NCBI GenBank assembly: GCA_035709005.1
Contig: DASTFB010000077.1
Coordinates: forward strand, 23,102 to 87,101
Direction of reading: 5' to 3'
Source of the DNA: Candidatus Methylomirabilota bacterium
GTDB taxonomy: Bacteria; Methylomirabilota; Methylomirabilia; Rokubacteriales; CSP1-6
Length of the DNA stretch: 64,000 nt
In this document: positions 11,146-20,549 of the stretch, piece after piece
Numbering within the stretch: the stretch's first letter is position 1
Layout: the number at the start of each line of letters is the position of its first letter
Notes under the pieces: generated by a model
Databases searched by the model: none
The model's input: the letters and a program-made list of their open reading frames with translations, nothing else
Told to the model about the DNA's origin: nothing
Position numbers and translations under genes: made by a program

Positions 11146-11946
11146 ATGGCCGAACGCCTGGCTCGCGAGCTCGCCCGACTCCACGCCGTCCCGCTCACCG
11201 ACTTCGTCAAGACCAGGGACGCCCTGGCCCGCGAGCTGCGCGCCGCCCGGCGCACGGCCGAGGCGGATGCCGTAGCAAAGCTCCGGAAGCCGACGCCGGC
11301 CGTGTGGGCGATCAACCGGGTGGCTCGCGAAGACCCCGACGCGGTTGCCCGGCTCGTCGCGGTCGTGGACAGTCTCAAGCGCGCCCACTTCGGCGAGCCT
11401 GGGCCGCTGGCCGAGGCCACCGAGGCCCAGCGGTCGACCCTCGAGCACGTCCTCGAGCGGGCCAAGGCGGTCCTGGCGAACGCCGGCCTCGGGGTATCGG
11501 CGACCGTCCTGGGCCGCATGTCGGCGACACTCCTGGGCGCCGCCGCCGACCCCGAGGCCACCGCGGCCCTCCGCCAGGGACGATTGACGCACGAGCTGCC
11601 GGCCCCGGGGTTCGAGGCCCTCGGAGGAGCCCCGAGAGCGCGCACGGCTCGGCGTGACGAGGCAGCAGCCGAGTCGCGAGGATCGCGGGTCCGCGACGCC
11701 CGGCGCGCGGCCGAATCCCGAGCGCGCGAGGCCGAGCAACGCGCCCGGCAGGCCGAGCAGGTAGCGTCCGAGCGCCGCCAGGCCGCCGAGCAGGCGGCCC
11801 GCGAAGTGCACGACCTGAGGCAGCGCCTGCGCGAGGCCGAGCGGCGCGCCCGGGACGCGCGCCGGGCCGCGAAAGAGGCCGAGGCTGCGGCCAGCCGCGT
11901 CCGGCGGCAGGCCGACCAGGCCGATCCGACAGCCCGCTGGCATTGA
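11146..11946 (+). CDS. Conserved hypothetical coiled-coil protein next to Ku
   Basis: 266 residues, function unknown. The N-terminal 90 residues (with TDFVKTRDALARELRAA and KPTPAVWAINRV) match a conserved uncharacterised type I have seen beside DNA repair genes in actinobacteria-like genomes. The rest, from about residue 170, is a highly charged Ala/Arg/Glu heptad region predicted as a long coiled coil. No catalytic motif or signal peptide is visible. It lies 19 nt upstream of ku on the same strand, so a joint transcript and a DNA-end-related role are plausible but unproven. Confidence 0.8.
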   Translation: MAERLARELARLHAVPLTDFVKTRDALARELRAARRTAEADAVAKLRKPTPAVWAINRVAREDPDAVARLVAVVDSLKRAHFGEPGPLAEATEAQRSTLEHVLERAKAVLANAGLGVSATVLGRMSATLLGAAADPEATAALRQGRLTHELPAPGFEALGGAPRARTARRDEAAAESRGSRVRDARRAAESRAREAEQRARQAEQVASERRQAAEQAAREVHDLRQRLREAERRARDARRAAKEAEAAASRVRRQADQADPTARWH

Positions 11947-11965
11947 CGTTGCACTGCCGTCACTC

Positions 11966-12823
11966 ATGCCGAGGGCCATCTGGAGCGGCGCCGTCGCGTT
12001 CGGGCTGGTCAGTGTCCCCGTCAAGCTCTATTCGGCCACCGAGCGGCGGGCCGAGCTGGCGTTCCGGCAGCTTCACAAGAAAGATCACGCCCCCATCGAC
12101 TACCGGCGCTTCTGCAGCAAGGAAGATATCGAAGTCGACTGGAAGGACATCGCGCGGGGCTACGAGTACGCGAAAGGCCGGTTCGTCGTCTTGACCGAGG
12201 GGGACTTCGAGCGGGCCAAGACCCCGGCCACCCAGACCCTGGAGATCCGCGACTTCGTGCCGGGCGACCAGATCGACTTCGCGTTCTTCGAGACGCCCTA
12301 CTGGCTGGAGCCGACCCGGCCCGGCCGCAAGGCGTACGGCCTCCTCCGGGACGCCCTCGCCGAGACCGGCCGGGTGGGCATCGGTACCTTCGTGATGCGC
12401 CAGCGCGAGCACCTGGCCGCCCTCCGCCCCTCGGGCAAGGCCCTCCTGCTCACCACGATGCGCTTCGCCGACGAGATCCGCCCGGCCACGCAGCTGGATC
12501 TGCCGAACGGAGTCGGGGCCACGCGGGAGAAGAAGCTGGCCTTGCAGCTGATCGACACGCTGGCCTCGGACTGGGAACCCAAGAAGTATCGCGACACCTA
12601 CCGCGAGGTGCTACGGGCCGCGATCGAGCAGAAGGTCGAGGGCAAGGAGATCGTGATGCCCGAAGCGCCGAAGCCTCCCAAGGTCGTCGACCTCATGGAA
12701 GCGTTGCAGGCCAGCCTCAAGGCTCCGCGGCGGGACCTGGCCAAGGCGGCCGGCCGGATGGATCGGCGAAGCGCGACCGCCGGGCGACGCCGCAAGTCGG
12801 TCCGGGCAGCCAAGGCCGCGTAG
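11966..12823 (+). CDS. ku: Ku homodimer, non-homologous end-joining DNA-end binder
   Basis: Binds and bridges broken DNA ends and recruits ligase D. The 285-residue protein has the bacterial Ku start (RAIWSGAVAFGLVSVPVKLY), the central beta-barrel with GYEYAKGRFVVLTEGDFE, and the core TFVMRQREHLAALRPSGKALLLTTMRF split across 20-residue blocks. It ends in a basic Lys/Arg/Ala tail (RRRKSVRAAKAA) as in other bacterial Ku proteins. No ligD is present in the window; it should be elsewhere in the genome if NHEJ is complete. The start ATG follows the upstream coiled-coil gene by 19 nt. Confidence 0.96.
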   Translation: MPRAIWSGAVAFGLVSVPVKLYSATERRAELAFRQLHKKDHAPIDYRRFCSKEDIEVDWKDIARGYEYAKGRFVVLTEGDFERAKTPATQTLEIRDFVPGDQIDFAFFETPYWLEPTRPGRKAYGLLRDALAETGRVGIGTFVMRQREHLAALRPSGKALLLTTMRFADEIRPATQLDLPNGVGATREKKLALQLIDTLASDWEPKKYRDTYREVLRAAIEQKVEGKEIVMPEAPKPPKVVDLMEALQASLKAPRRDLAKAAGRMDRRSATAGRRRKSVRAAKAA

Positions 12824-12837
12824 CCGGCCGGCCGCCC

Positions 12838-14556
12838 TCAGCGACCGAACACCTCCGTGGCCTGGAGCCGGCGGGCGCTGGCCAGGGCATCCGCGGTGCC
12901 ATCGGCCAGGACCTGCCTGAGGTGCGCGGCCGTCAGCATGGCCGGCAAGAAGACATAGTCCGCTCCACCGGCATACAGCCGCTCGGCGTCCTTCATGTTG
13001 TCCGCCGTGACGACCAGGCGCGCGTTGGCGTTCAGGGCCCGGACCCGGCGCAGCAACTGCAGATTGCTCGTGCCCTTCAGAAACCAGTCCGAGATCCCCG
13101 AGACCACGACGGCCGCCTTCTCGATCCCCGCCTGACGAAGCGTCTCGGCGTTCGAGATGTCGCCGTAATAGGCCTCGATGCCATGGCGGCGGAGCCGCTC
13201 GAGCATCCCGGTGTCGACGTCGATCACGACGAGCCGGCGCAGGCTGGGGGCGTGACGCCGGAGGTGGTCCACCAGACTGACGCCCTCGCCGGACACGCCC
13301 AGGAAGAACACTTCGTCGCCGCGCCGCTGCCCCGGATGCCCGGTGTCGGCCTCCACCTCCGCGGCCGGGGCGGATCCGAACCAGCGGGCCAGGCCCAGGC
13401 GGTGCAGGGTGCTTGCCAGGGCGCCGGCCAACTGCTGGTTGCGCTGGATGCTGTAGGTCGAGATGACCGCCGTCATGAGCAGCGTGTACAGCACGAGCGA
13501 TGCCGCGTCCGGGCTCACGTGTCCCAAGCTGACACCGAGGGTGAACAGGATCAGCGAAAACTCGCTGATCTGCCCCAGGTTGATGCCCACGACGCTGGCG
13601 GTCTTCACATCCACACGCAGGGCGGCACACAGCGGATACGTCGCCACGAACTGCACGAGGATCACGAACGCCGACACGGCGCCGGCGAGCAGCAGAAGGT
13701 GCAGGGAGGGGCTGGGGACCTTCAGGCCCAGGGCGACGAAGAACAGGGTAAGGAAGACGTCGCGGATTTCGGTGACCCTCGGCACCACCTCGGTGCCGTA
13801 CGGAAATGACGCGATGAGCACGCCGGCGACGAGCGCCCCCATTTCCTTGGAGAGGCCCGCCCAGCCGGCCGCGCCGGACATCAGGAAACACCAGGCCATC
13901 GTCGTGACCAGCATCAGCTCGGAGGACATGGCGACGGCGCGGAACAGCGGCGCCAGGAGGAAGCGCCCGGCCAGCATCGCGGCGCCCAGGAGGGCGGCGC
14001 CGGTCCCCAGCGACACGAGGAGCGGCCCGGCCTGCAAGTGCGTGAGGTTCGGCTGTAACGCGAGGAAGGCGATCGCGTAGAGATCCTCGAACACGAGGAT
14101 GCCCAGCGTCACGCGGCCGGCAAAGGTCGTCAGCTCCCGCTTGTCGGACAAGAGCTTCACGAGGATCAGCGTGGAGGCGAAGCCGGTGCCGATCGCCAGG
14201 TACAACCGGTCGAACGGGCCCCCGGTGACCGCCGCGATCGGGGAGAGAACGAACCAGGCGGCCGCGGCACAGATCGGGACCTTGAGGAGACCGCTCACCG
14301 TGATGATGCGGCCGGCCTGCAGCAGGCGCGGCAAACTGAGCTCGAGCCCGATCAGGAAGAGGAGCAGGACCAGGCCGATCTCGGCGATGTGCTCGATGTT
14401 CGCTTCGTCGTGGACCAAGCCCAGGCCCACCTGCGGGCCCAGCAAGGCCCCGGCCACGATGTACCCGATGAGCAGTGGCTGCCCGAGGCGTTGGGCGAGA
14501 CCGGCCAGCGCCGCCGCGACGATGATGCAGATCCCGATGGCCCCGACGAGATCCAT
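12838..14556 (-). CDS. Kef-type cation:proton antiporter with C-terminal TrkA-N-like domain
   Basis: CPA2 monovalent cation/proton antiporter of 572 residues. About 12 hydrophobic segments cover residues 5-390 (starts MDLVGAIGICIIVAAALAGL; includes the extended conserved ILVFEDLYAI and LGQISEFSL segments). A cytoplasmic part from about 420 includes a Rossmann-type regulatory domain (VIDVDTGMLERLRRHGIEAYYGDISN) like KefC RCK/TrkA-N, which binds nucleotide or thiol ligands in relatives. The ATG at 14556 matches the first membrane helix; upstream in-frame sequence looks like noise. The gene is convergent with ku, with 14 nt between their stops. Confidence 0.92.
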   Translation of the reverse strand: MDLVGAIGICIIVAAALAGLAQRLGQPLLIGYIVAGALLGPQVGLGLVHDEANIEHIAEIGLVLLLFLIGLELSLPRLLQAGRIITVSGLLKVPICAAAAWFVLSPIAAVTGGPFDRLYLAIGTGFASTLILVKLLSDKRELTTFAGRVTLGILVFEDLYAIAFLALQPNLTHLQAGPLLVSLGTGAALLGAAMLAGRFLLAPLFRAVAMSSELMLVTTMAWCFLMSGAAGWAGLSKEMGALVAGVLIASFPYGTEVVPRVTEIRDVFLTLFFVALGLKVPSPSLHLLLLAGAVSAFVILVQFVATYPLCAALRVDVKTASVVGINLGQISEFSLILFTLGVSLGHVSPDAASLVLYTLLMTAVISTYSIQRNQQLAGALASTLHRLGLARWFGSAPAAEVEADTGHPGQRRGDEVFFLGVSGEGVSLVDHLRRHAPSLRRLVVIDVDTGMLERLRRHGIEAYYGDISNAETLRQAGIEKAAVVVSGISDWFLKGTSNLQLLRRVRALNANARLVVTADNMKDAERLYAGGADYVFLPAMLTAAHLRQVLADGTADALASARRLQATEVFGR

Positions 14557-14666
14557 GAACCTAGAAGGCGCGCCCGCACACGGGGGCTGAGCCCGCCATC
14601 GCTCCTGAACGGCAGGGCATACGCCATCATGCCCGATGCCGACGGCCGCGACCAAGTATCGGCGAT

Positions 14667-15143
14667 CTAGGCCTTGCGGGCGGCCGCGCTCCCGGGCGGT
14701 GTCTGCACCGGCGCGCTCTGATCCCGCACCAGCAGGATCGGCGTGCGCGTACCGCGGAGGACGGATTCGGCGACCGATCCCAGGATGAGGCGGCCGATGC
14801 CGCTGCGTCCGTGCGTGCTCATCACGACGAGGTCGGCGTGCGCCACGCGCGCGGCCTCCACGATCGCCGGCGCCGCCGCGCCGTACCATACCGACGTCCG
14901 CACCGGCTCGACGCCCTGGCGCCGGAGCCGGCTCGCCACCGACTCGAGGTACTCCTCGGCCTCACGCACCACGGCCACCTGGGCGTCGATCGGGTCGGCC
15001 CCGGGTAGCGTCGTGGCCTCGGCGGCTCGCAGCAGGATCAGCGAAGCCCCGGGATTGTCCTTGACGACCTCGACGGCCTTGGCGACGGCCACCTCGGCCA
15101 GCGGAGAACCATCGAGCGGAACCAGGACGGACGTGACCTTCAT
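14667..15143 (-). CDS. Universal stress protein, UspA family
   Basis: 158-residue single-domain Usp. It begins MKVTSVLVPLDGSPLAE (nucleotide-loop Asp) and has the ATP-binding signature GRSGIGRLILGSVAESVL (GX2GX9GS), so it is of the ATP-binding type. A strong Shine-Dalgarno (AAGGAGGAG) precedes the ATG. It lies 110 nt upstream of the antiporter gene on the same strand, a pairing often seen for Usp proteins with ion transporters. A role in stress control of the antiporter is an inference from position. Confidence 0.93.
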   Translation of the reverse strand: MKVTSVLVPLDGSPLAEVAVAKAVEVVKDNPGASLILLRAAEATTLPGADPIDAQVAVVREAEEYLESVASRLRRQGVEPVRTSVWYGAAAPAIVEAARVAHADLVVMSTHGRSGIGRLILGSVAESVLRGTRTPILLVRDQSAPVQTPPGSAAARKA

Positions 15144-15180
15144 GCTCTCCTCCTTATCGCGCGCGCCATCTCGGCGGCCG

Positions 15181-16671
15181 TCATCCGCGGGCGCGCCGCC
15201 AGGCCCAGGCTCCGACGGGCAGCGCGAGGTAGAGCACCACGGCGCCCACCAGCGTGGCCGCGATCGGCCGGTCGAGGAAGAACCACCAGTCGCCGCGCGA
15301 GAGGATCAACGCGCGCCGGAAGTGGGTCTCCAGCATCGGGCCCAGGATGAGGCCCAGGACGACGGGCGCCACCGGGAAGCCGTGGCGCTGCAAGGCCCAG
15401 CCGACCACGCCGAAGGTGGCCAGCACGTACAGGTCGAAGACGTTGTTGCTGACGGCGTAGGTGCCTGTGAAGCAGAAGATCAGGATCAGCGGCAACAGCA
15501 CCCGCGGGGGGACGCGGGCCAGCCGGACCCACAGGCCGATGAGCGGCAGGTTGAGGACCAGCAGCAGGACGTTGCCGATGTACATGCTGGCGATGAGCCC
15601 CCACACGAGGTCGGGGTTCTTCTCGAAGAGCAAGGGCCCCGGCCGAAGCCCGTAGAGCATCAGGGCGCCCAGGAGGACCGCCGTCGTCCCCGACCCGGGG
15701 ACGCCCAGCGTCAGCAGCGGGACCATCGCCCCGCCGCTGGCCGCATTGTTGGCCGTCTCCGGCGCGGCCACGCCCTCGATGACGCCCGTGCCGAACCGCT
15801 CCGGGTGCCGGGAGACTCGCTTCTCGGCCATGTAGGCCAGAATGGAGGCCAGCGTGGCGCCGGCGCCGGGCAGGACGCCGACGATGAACCCGATCAGAGT
15901 GGCCCGGGGCAGCGTGAACCGGCAGGCGCGCCAGTCCGCGCGCGTGGGCCAGATGCCGGTGATCGGACGATCGTAGATCTGCTGACGCAACGATCCCTCG
16001 GCCGTCGTGAGCACCTCGGCGACGGCGAACAGGCCCAGCGTGACCGGCAGGAAGTCGAGGCCATCCAGCAGGCTCGGGATTTCGAACGTGAACCGCGGCG
16101 AGCCGGTCATGGGGTCGCTGCCGATCGTGCCCAGGAGCAGGCCGAAGGCCGCCATGAGGAGGCCTTTGGCGACGGACTCCCCTACGATGCCGCCCAGGGT
16201 GCACAGGGCGAGCAGCATGAGGGCGAAGTACTCCGCCGGGCCGAAACCGAGCGCGACCTTCACGAGCGGCCGGGCCAGGAGCATCAGGAGGATGACGCTG
16301 GCCGTGCCGGCCACGAACGAGCCGATTGCCGCCATGCCCAGCGCCGGACCCGCGCGGCCCTGGCGGGCCATGCGATAACCGTCGAGACAGGTCATGACCG
16401 ACGACGTCTCGCCGGGCGTGTTGATCAAGATCGCGGTGGTGGACCCGCCATACTGCGAGCCGTAGTAGATCCCGGCCAGCATGATCAGCGCCGAGGTCGG
16501 GTTCATGCCGAAGGTGAGCGGCAACAGGATGGCGACCGTCGTCACCGGGCCGATGCCCGGCAGCACGCCGATGAGTGTTCCGCCGGCCACGCCGAGCAGG
16601 CAGTAGAACAGATTGGTGGGCGTGAGGGCCACGCTGAACCCCAGCGCCAGGCTCTGGACGATCTCCGTCAC
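15181..16671 (-). CDS. tctA: Tripartite tricarboxylate transporter large permease TctA
   Basis: Large membrane subunit (about 12 helices, 496 residues) of a TTT-family secondary importer that works with a periplasmic binding protein. Typical stretches are [40 protein letters not shown] and the second glycine-rich repeat [19 protein letters not shown]. The start is taken as GTG at 16671, overlapping the TGA of tctB (GTGA); an upstream GTG at 16692 would lie deeper inside tctB. The order on the strand is tctC, tctB, tctA. The cargo is probably a carboxylate but cannot be named. Confidence 0.94.
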   Translation of the reverse strand: MTEIVQSLALGFSVALTPTNLFYCLLGVAGGTLIGVLPGIGPVTTVAILLPLTFGMNPTSALIMLAGIYYGSQYGGSTTAILINTPGETSSVMTCLDGYRMARQGRAGPALGMAAIGSFVAGTASVILLMLLARPLVKVALGFGPAEYFALMLLALCTLGGIVGESVAKGLLMAAFGLLLGTIGSDPMTGSPRFTFEIPSLLDGLDFLPVTLGLFAVAEVLTTAEGSLRQQIYDRPITGIWPTRADWRACRFTLPRATLIGFIVGVLPGAGATLASILAYMAEKRVSRHPERFGTGVIEGVAAPETANNAASGGAMVPLLTLGVPGSGTTAVLLGALMLYGLRPGPLLFEKNPDLVWGLIASMYIGNVLLLVLNLPLIGLWVRLARVPPRVLLPLILIFCFTGTYAVSNNVFDLYVLATFGVVGWALQRHGFPVAPVVLGLILGPMLETHFRRALILSRGDWWFFLDRPIAATLVGAVVLYLALPVGAWAWRRARG

Positions 16672-17096
16672 GGCAGCGGCACCTTCAGCCACACGGCGAA
16701 GACCAGGTAGGTCAGCACAGTGGCCCCCGCCGCCACGGCGCCCACGACCGGCCAGCGGCGCTCGCCGTAGGCGCCGAGGAGCCCGGCCAGGAACAGCGTG
16801 CTGGTCGCCAGAAAACCCAGTCGCTCGAAGAGCACGATGTAGAGGACGATGGCGAGCGCGGTGGCCAGGAGACGGCGCCAGCGCCCCGGGTCCGCGTCGG
16901 TGGCGCGCGCCTGGCCCCCCGGGCGGAACGCGACGGCAGCCCCCAGGATGGCCATGACGAGCCCCAGCAGAATCGGCAGGAACCGGGTCCCGGGCCCCTC
17001 GTCGATGAGCGCTTCGGGTAGCCTGAGGGCCCCGGCGACGGCGATGACGCCCAGGAGCGCCATCGCCGCGCCCATGACCCGCTCTCCCGCGCCCAT
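16668..17096 (-). CDS. tctB: Tripartite tricarboxylate transporter small permease TctB
   Basis: Small four-helix membrane subunit, 142 residues, pairing with TctA. Hydrophobic stretches run from about residues 8-24, 40-58, 77-95 and 110-136, and the conserved start (M-G-A-G-E-R followed by a helix and GPGTRFLPILLG) fits the family. It lies between the binding protein and the large permease, with its stop overlapping the tctA start by 4 bp. Sequence conservation in TctB is low, so the call leans on position and topology. Confidence 0.88.
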   Translation of the reverse strand: MGAGERVMGAAMALLGVIAVAGALRLPEALIDEGPGTRFLPILLGLVMAILGAAVAFRPGGQARATDADPGRWRRLLATALAIVLYIVLFERLGFLATSTLFLAGLLGAYGERRWPVVGAVAAGATVLTYLVFAVWLKVPLP

Positions 17097-17118
17097 CGCG
17101 CCGGGGTCCCGAATCTCG

Positions 17119-18102
17119 CTACTTCTTCTTCAGCATGCCGAGCTCGGCGAAGACCGCCTTGTAGTTCTCGTACTCCTCCTCCACGAACTTCGAAAAGTCC
17201 TCACCGGTGAGCCAGCCGTCCTCCAGCACGCTCTTTTCGAGGTACCCCTTCCGCCACTCCGGGCTCTTGCGCACCTTGCCCAGGACGTCGACCCAGTAGT
17301 CCACGATCTGCTTGGGCAAGTTCCCCGGCCCGCCGACCGCCCGCCACTGCGTGCTGATGACGTTCACGCCGCTCTCGCGCATGGTCGGCACGTCCTTCAG
17401 CAGGCCCAGCCGCTGCTCGGCGGCCACGCCGAGCGCTTTGACCTGGCCGCTCTCCAGCTGACCGATGCACTCGTTGGGGTTGGCCCAGGCGGCGTTGGTG
17501 TGGCCGCCCAGGAGGTTGGTCAACACCTCGCCGCCGCTCTTGAACGGCACGTAGGTCAGGTCGACCTTGGTGGCCCGGTTCAGCGAGATGTTCGCGATGT
17601 GGTCCACCGTGCCCGACCCGGTCCCCCCGACGGACAGCCCGCCCTTGCCCTTGCTGCGCGCGGCGCCGAGGAACTCGGCGAGCGTGTTGTAGGGCGAGTC
17701 CTTGCGGACAATCAACAAATTCACGTCGGTGACCATGCGGGCGATGTAGGTGAAGTTCTTCTTGTAGTTCCAGGTGGCGTGGCCCAGCAGCTCCTGCTGG
17801 CCGTTGCCCTGGTCCACCGCCACCAGCGTGTAACCGTCGGCGGGCTTGTTGATCGCGTAAGACTTGCCCACGACTCCGCTGCCGCCCGACCGGTTGTTCA
17901 CGGTGAGCGCGAAGGGTACGAGCTTCTCCTGCTCGATGACCTTCACGATGTGCCGGTACATGATGTCGGTGCCGCCACCCGGCGCGTAGGGCACCACCAG
18001 CTCGATGGGGCGCGTCGGGTAGTTGGCCGCATCGCCGAGGGTGGCGCCGCCGGCCGCCAGCACCATCGCCCCGAGCACTGCCGCTGCGAGGAACTTGCGC
18101 AT
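17119..18102 (-). CDS. tctC: TctC-family periplasmic solute-binding protein
   Basis: Extracytoplasmic receptor (Bug/TctC) of 327 residues for the TctAB permease. Signal peptide MRKFLAAAVLGAMVLAAGGA is followed by YPTRPIELVVPYAPGGGTDI, the diagnostic ligand-loop start of this family, and GGTGSGTVDHIA in the second lobe. The ATG at 18102 is preceded by AAGGAGG at ideal spacing; a GTG 21 nt upstream would put that Shine-Dalgarno inside the coding region. The adjacent CaiB/BaiF genes suggest that the imported acid is activated by CoA transfer. Confidence 0.94.
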   Translation of the reverse strand: MRKFLAAAVLGAMVLAAGGATLGDAANYPTRPIELVVPYAPGGGTDIMYRHIVKVIEQEKLVPFALTVNNRSGGSGVVGKSYAINKPADGYTLVAVDQGNGQQELLGHATWNYKKNFTYIARMVTDVNLLIVRKDSPYNTLAEFLGAARSKGKGGLSVGGTGSGTVDHIANISLNRATKVDLTYVPFKSGGEVLTNLLGGHTNAAWANPNECIGQLESGQVKALGVAAEQRLGLLKDVPTMRESGVNVISTQWRAVGGPGNLPKQIVDYWVDVLGKVRKSPEWRKGYLEKSVLEDGWLTGEDFSKFVEEEYENYKAVFAELGMLKKK

Positions 18103-18127
18103 CGCTGCCTCCTTGATCGTCACGGGA

Positions 18128-19312
18128 CTAAATCACACCCTTGTCGCGCAGCGCCGCCTGGTCGGCATCGCTGACGCCCAGCTCGGCGAGGATCTCCGCC
18201 GTGTGCTGGCCCAGGAGCGGCGCCGGGCGGTCGACGGCGCCCGGCGTGTCGGAGAGCTTCACCGGGATGCCCAGGGCCTTGATGGGCCCGGCGCCGGGAT
18301 GGACGAGGTCGACGACCATGCCGCGGGCCAGCGTGTGGGGATCGCCAAGCGTCTCCGGGTACGTGTTGATGGGGCCGCAGGGCACGCCGCTCCGGTCCAG
18401 GCGCTCGAGCCACCACCCGCGATCCCGCATGACCGTGACGGCCTCGATCTCCGCGATGAGCGCCTTACGGTTGTCGAGACGCCCCCCGGCGGTGGCGAAG
18501 CGCGGGTCGCGCAGAAGCTCCGGCCGCCCGATGACCTCGCAGAGCGCAGAGAACAGCTTGTCGTTGGCGGCGCCGATCGTGAAGTACCCGTCACGCGCGC
18601 GCACGGCCTGATAGGGCGCCGTCAAGCGGTGCGCGGAGCCGAGGGGGCCGGGTACCCGGCCGGTCGTCCAGTACTCCGTCGACTCCCACACGGTCAGCGC
18701 CAGGGCCGCCTCCAGCAGCGAAGTGTCGACGCGCTGGCCTTCGCCCGTCCGATCCCGGTGCTCCAGCGCGGCCAGGATCCCATAGGCGCCGAAGAGCCCG
18801 GCCGCCAGGTCGCTCACCGGAATGCCGGCCTTGGCCGGCGGGCCGTCCTCCTCGCCGGTGACGCTGATGATGCCGCTCATGCCCTGGGCGATCAGGTCGT
18901 AGCCGCCGCGCGCGGCGTAGGGCCCCGTCTGGCCGAACCCGCTGATCGAGCAGTAGACCAGGCGCGGGTTCACGGCGCGCAGCGCCTCCCAGCCCAGGCC
19001 GAGGCGCTCGGCCACGCCGGCGCGGTAGTTCTCGACGAAGACGTCGGCCGTAGCCACCAGGCGCTTCATGAGCGCAACGCCCTCCGGCTGCTTGAGGTCG
19101 AGCGTCAGGCTCCGCTTGTTCCGGTTGACGGCCATGAAGGTCCCGCTGTGGCCGTGGCGTTGCGCGGGGCCCGGCCGCCGCATCGATTCGCCGGTGCCCG
19201 GCGGCTCCACCTTGATGACGTCGGCGCCCATGTCGGCCAGGTTCATGGCGCAGAACGGGCCGGCCATGGCCTGGGTGAGGTCGACCACGCGCACGCCGGC
19301 GAGCGCCTTCAC
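18128..19312 (-). CDS. CaiB/BaiF family CoA-transferase (copy 1)
   Basis: Class III CoA-transferase, 394 residues, moving CoA between acyl-CoA and a free acid through an aspartyl-CoA mixed anhydride. Family marks: GVRVVDLTQAMAGPF near the start, DVIKVEPPGTGES, NRNKRSLTLDL, GYDLIAQGMSG, and the catalytic Asp, most likely Asp168 in VSDLAAG. The GTG at 19312 overlaps the TGA of the second copy (GTGA). It sits 25 nt upstream of tctC, so both transferases and the transporter look like one operon. The acid substrate is unknown. Confidence 0.93.
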   Translation of the reverse strand: MKALAGVRVVDLTQAMAGPFCAMNLADMGADVIKVEPPGTGESMRRPGPAQRHGHSGTFMAVNRNKRSLTLDLKQPEGVALMKRLVATADVFVENYRAGVAERLGLGWEALRAVNPRLVYCSISGFGQTGPYAARGGYDLIAQGMSGIISVTGEEDGPPAKAGIPVSDLAAGLFGAYGILAALEHRDRTGEGQRVDTSLLEAALALTVWESTEYWTTGRVPGPLGSAHRLTAPYQAVRARDGYFTIGAANDKLFSALCEVIGRPELLRDPRFATAGGRLDNRKALIAEIEAVTVMRDRGWWLERLDRSGVPCGPINTYPETLGDPHTLARGMVVDLVHPGAGPIKALGIPVKLSDTPGAVDRPAPLLGQHTAEILAELGVSDADQAALRDKGVI

Positions 19313-20508
19313 GAGCGCACGATCCCTCGCGCCTCCAGGGCGGCGATCTCGTCGGCTGCATAGCCGGCTTCGCCGAGGACGCCCCGCGTGTCCTCGCCGA
19401 GGCGCGGCGCCGTCTTGCGCAGCCTGGCCGGGGTGCGCGAGAGCTTCACCGGGTTGCCCAGGCCCTGGACGCTGCCGGCTTCCGGGTGGCGAAGCTCCTG
19501 CACCATCCCGCGGGCTCGCACGTGGGGATCGGCCAGCGCCTCGGGCACGGAGTAGATCGGCCCCGCGGGAATCCCCGCCGCCTCGCACCGCTCGAGCCAG
19601 TGGGCCCGGGTCTTGCCGACCGTCACCGCCTCGATGAGGGCCTGAAGCTCGGCGCGGTACCGCACGCGCCCGGCGTTGTCGGTGAAGCGCGGATCGTCGA
19701 CCAGGTCGGGCCGCCCCACCAGCGCGGCGAGGCGCTGCCAGAGTCGCTCGGTGTTGGCGCCGACGGTAAAGTGCCCATCGCGAGCCCGCAAGGCCTGGTA
19801 GGGGCCGTTCATGCGGTGAGCCGTCCCCAGCCGCTGGGGCACCTGCCCCGTGAGCCACCACTCGGTCGCCTCCCACGCCGACAGCGCCACGCCCGCCTCG
19901 TACAGCGAGGTGTCGACGAGCTGCCCGCGTCCGGTCCGGTGGCGGGCGCGCAGCGCGCAGAGGATGCCGAAGACGGCGAACAGCCCGGCGCCCAGGTCGG
20001 TGATGGGGACGCCGACCTTGACCGGAGGGCCGTCGGGCGCGCCCGTCACGCTCATGATCCCGCTCATGGCCTGGGCGATCAGATCGTAGCCGCCCCGGGA
20101 GGCGTAGGGACCGGTCTGCCCGAAGCCCGAGATCGAGCAGTAGACGAGTCGGGGGTTGACCGCGGCCAGAGTCTCGTAGTCCACGCCCAGGCGCCGGGCC
20201 ACGCCGGGCCGGTAGTTCTCGACGAGCACGTCGGCGCTCTTCACCAGCCGCTCGAGGACGGCGACGCCCTCGGGCCGCCGGAGATCCAGGGCCAGCCCGC
20301 GCTTGTTGCGATTCACGGCCAGGAACGGGCCCGACAGCCCGGGCGACAGCTCCGGCTCCATCCGTCGCGAATGCTCGCCGTCGAGCGGCTCCACCTTGAT
20401 GACGTCGGCGCCCAGGTCGGCCAGGAGCATGCTGCAGAAGGGACCGGCCATCACCTGCGTCTGGTCGATCACGCGGAGGCCGGCGAGCGCATCCATGGCG
20501 CCGGGCAT
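19309..20508 (-). CDS. CaiB/BaiF family CoA-transferase (copy 2)
   Basis: Second class III CoA-transferase, 399 residues, clearly paralogous to the next gene: shared blocks include YCSISGFGQTGPYA, RGGYDLIAQ and the domain order throughout. The catalytic Asp is most likely Asp171 in ITDLGAG. Tandem class III transferases can be heteromeric partners or handle two acids; the sequence does not decide. It is the first gene of the predicted caiB-caiB-tctC-tctB-tctA operon and diverges from a crotonase gene 41 nt away. An internal Met at residue 5 is an alternative start. Confidence 0.92.
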   Translation of the reverse strand: MPGAMDALAGLRVIDQTQVMAGPFCSMLLADLGADVIKVEPLDGEHSRRMEPELSPGLSGPFLAVNRNKRGLALDLRRPEGVAVLERLVKSADVLVENYRPGVARRLGVDYETLAAVNPRLVYCSISGFGQTGPYASRGGYDLIAQAMSGIMSVTGAPDGPPVKVGVPITDLGAGLFAVFGILCALRARHRTGRGQLVDTSLYEAGVALSAWEATEWWLTGQVPQRLGTAHRMNGPYQALRARDGHFTVGANTERLWQRLAALVGRPDLVDDPRFTDNAGRVRYRAELQALIEAVTVGKTRAHWLERCEAAGIPAGPIYSVPEALADPHVRARGMVQELRHPEAGSVQGLGNPVKLSRTPARLRKTAPRLGEDTRGVLGEAGYAADEIAALEARGIVRS

Positions 20509-20549
20509 GCTAGCATGCGCCGACGGAGTTTCCGAGAGGGAGGCGCCCA

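Noticed and set aside
4910..11946. Very long plus-strand frames opposite the sugar phosphorylase and copper ATPase genes
   Set aside because: They are complementary shadows of GC-rich genes: His/Arg/Gly/Pro-rich, no domain, and the other strand has proper enzymes with motifs.
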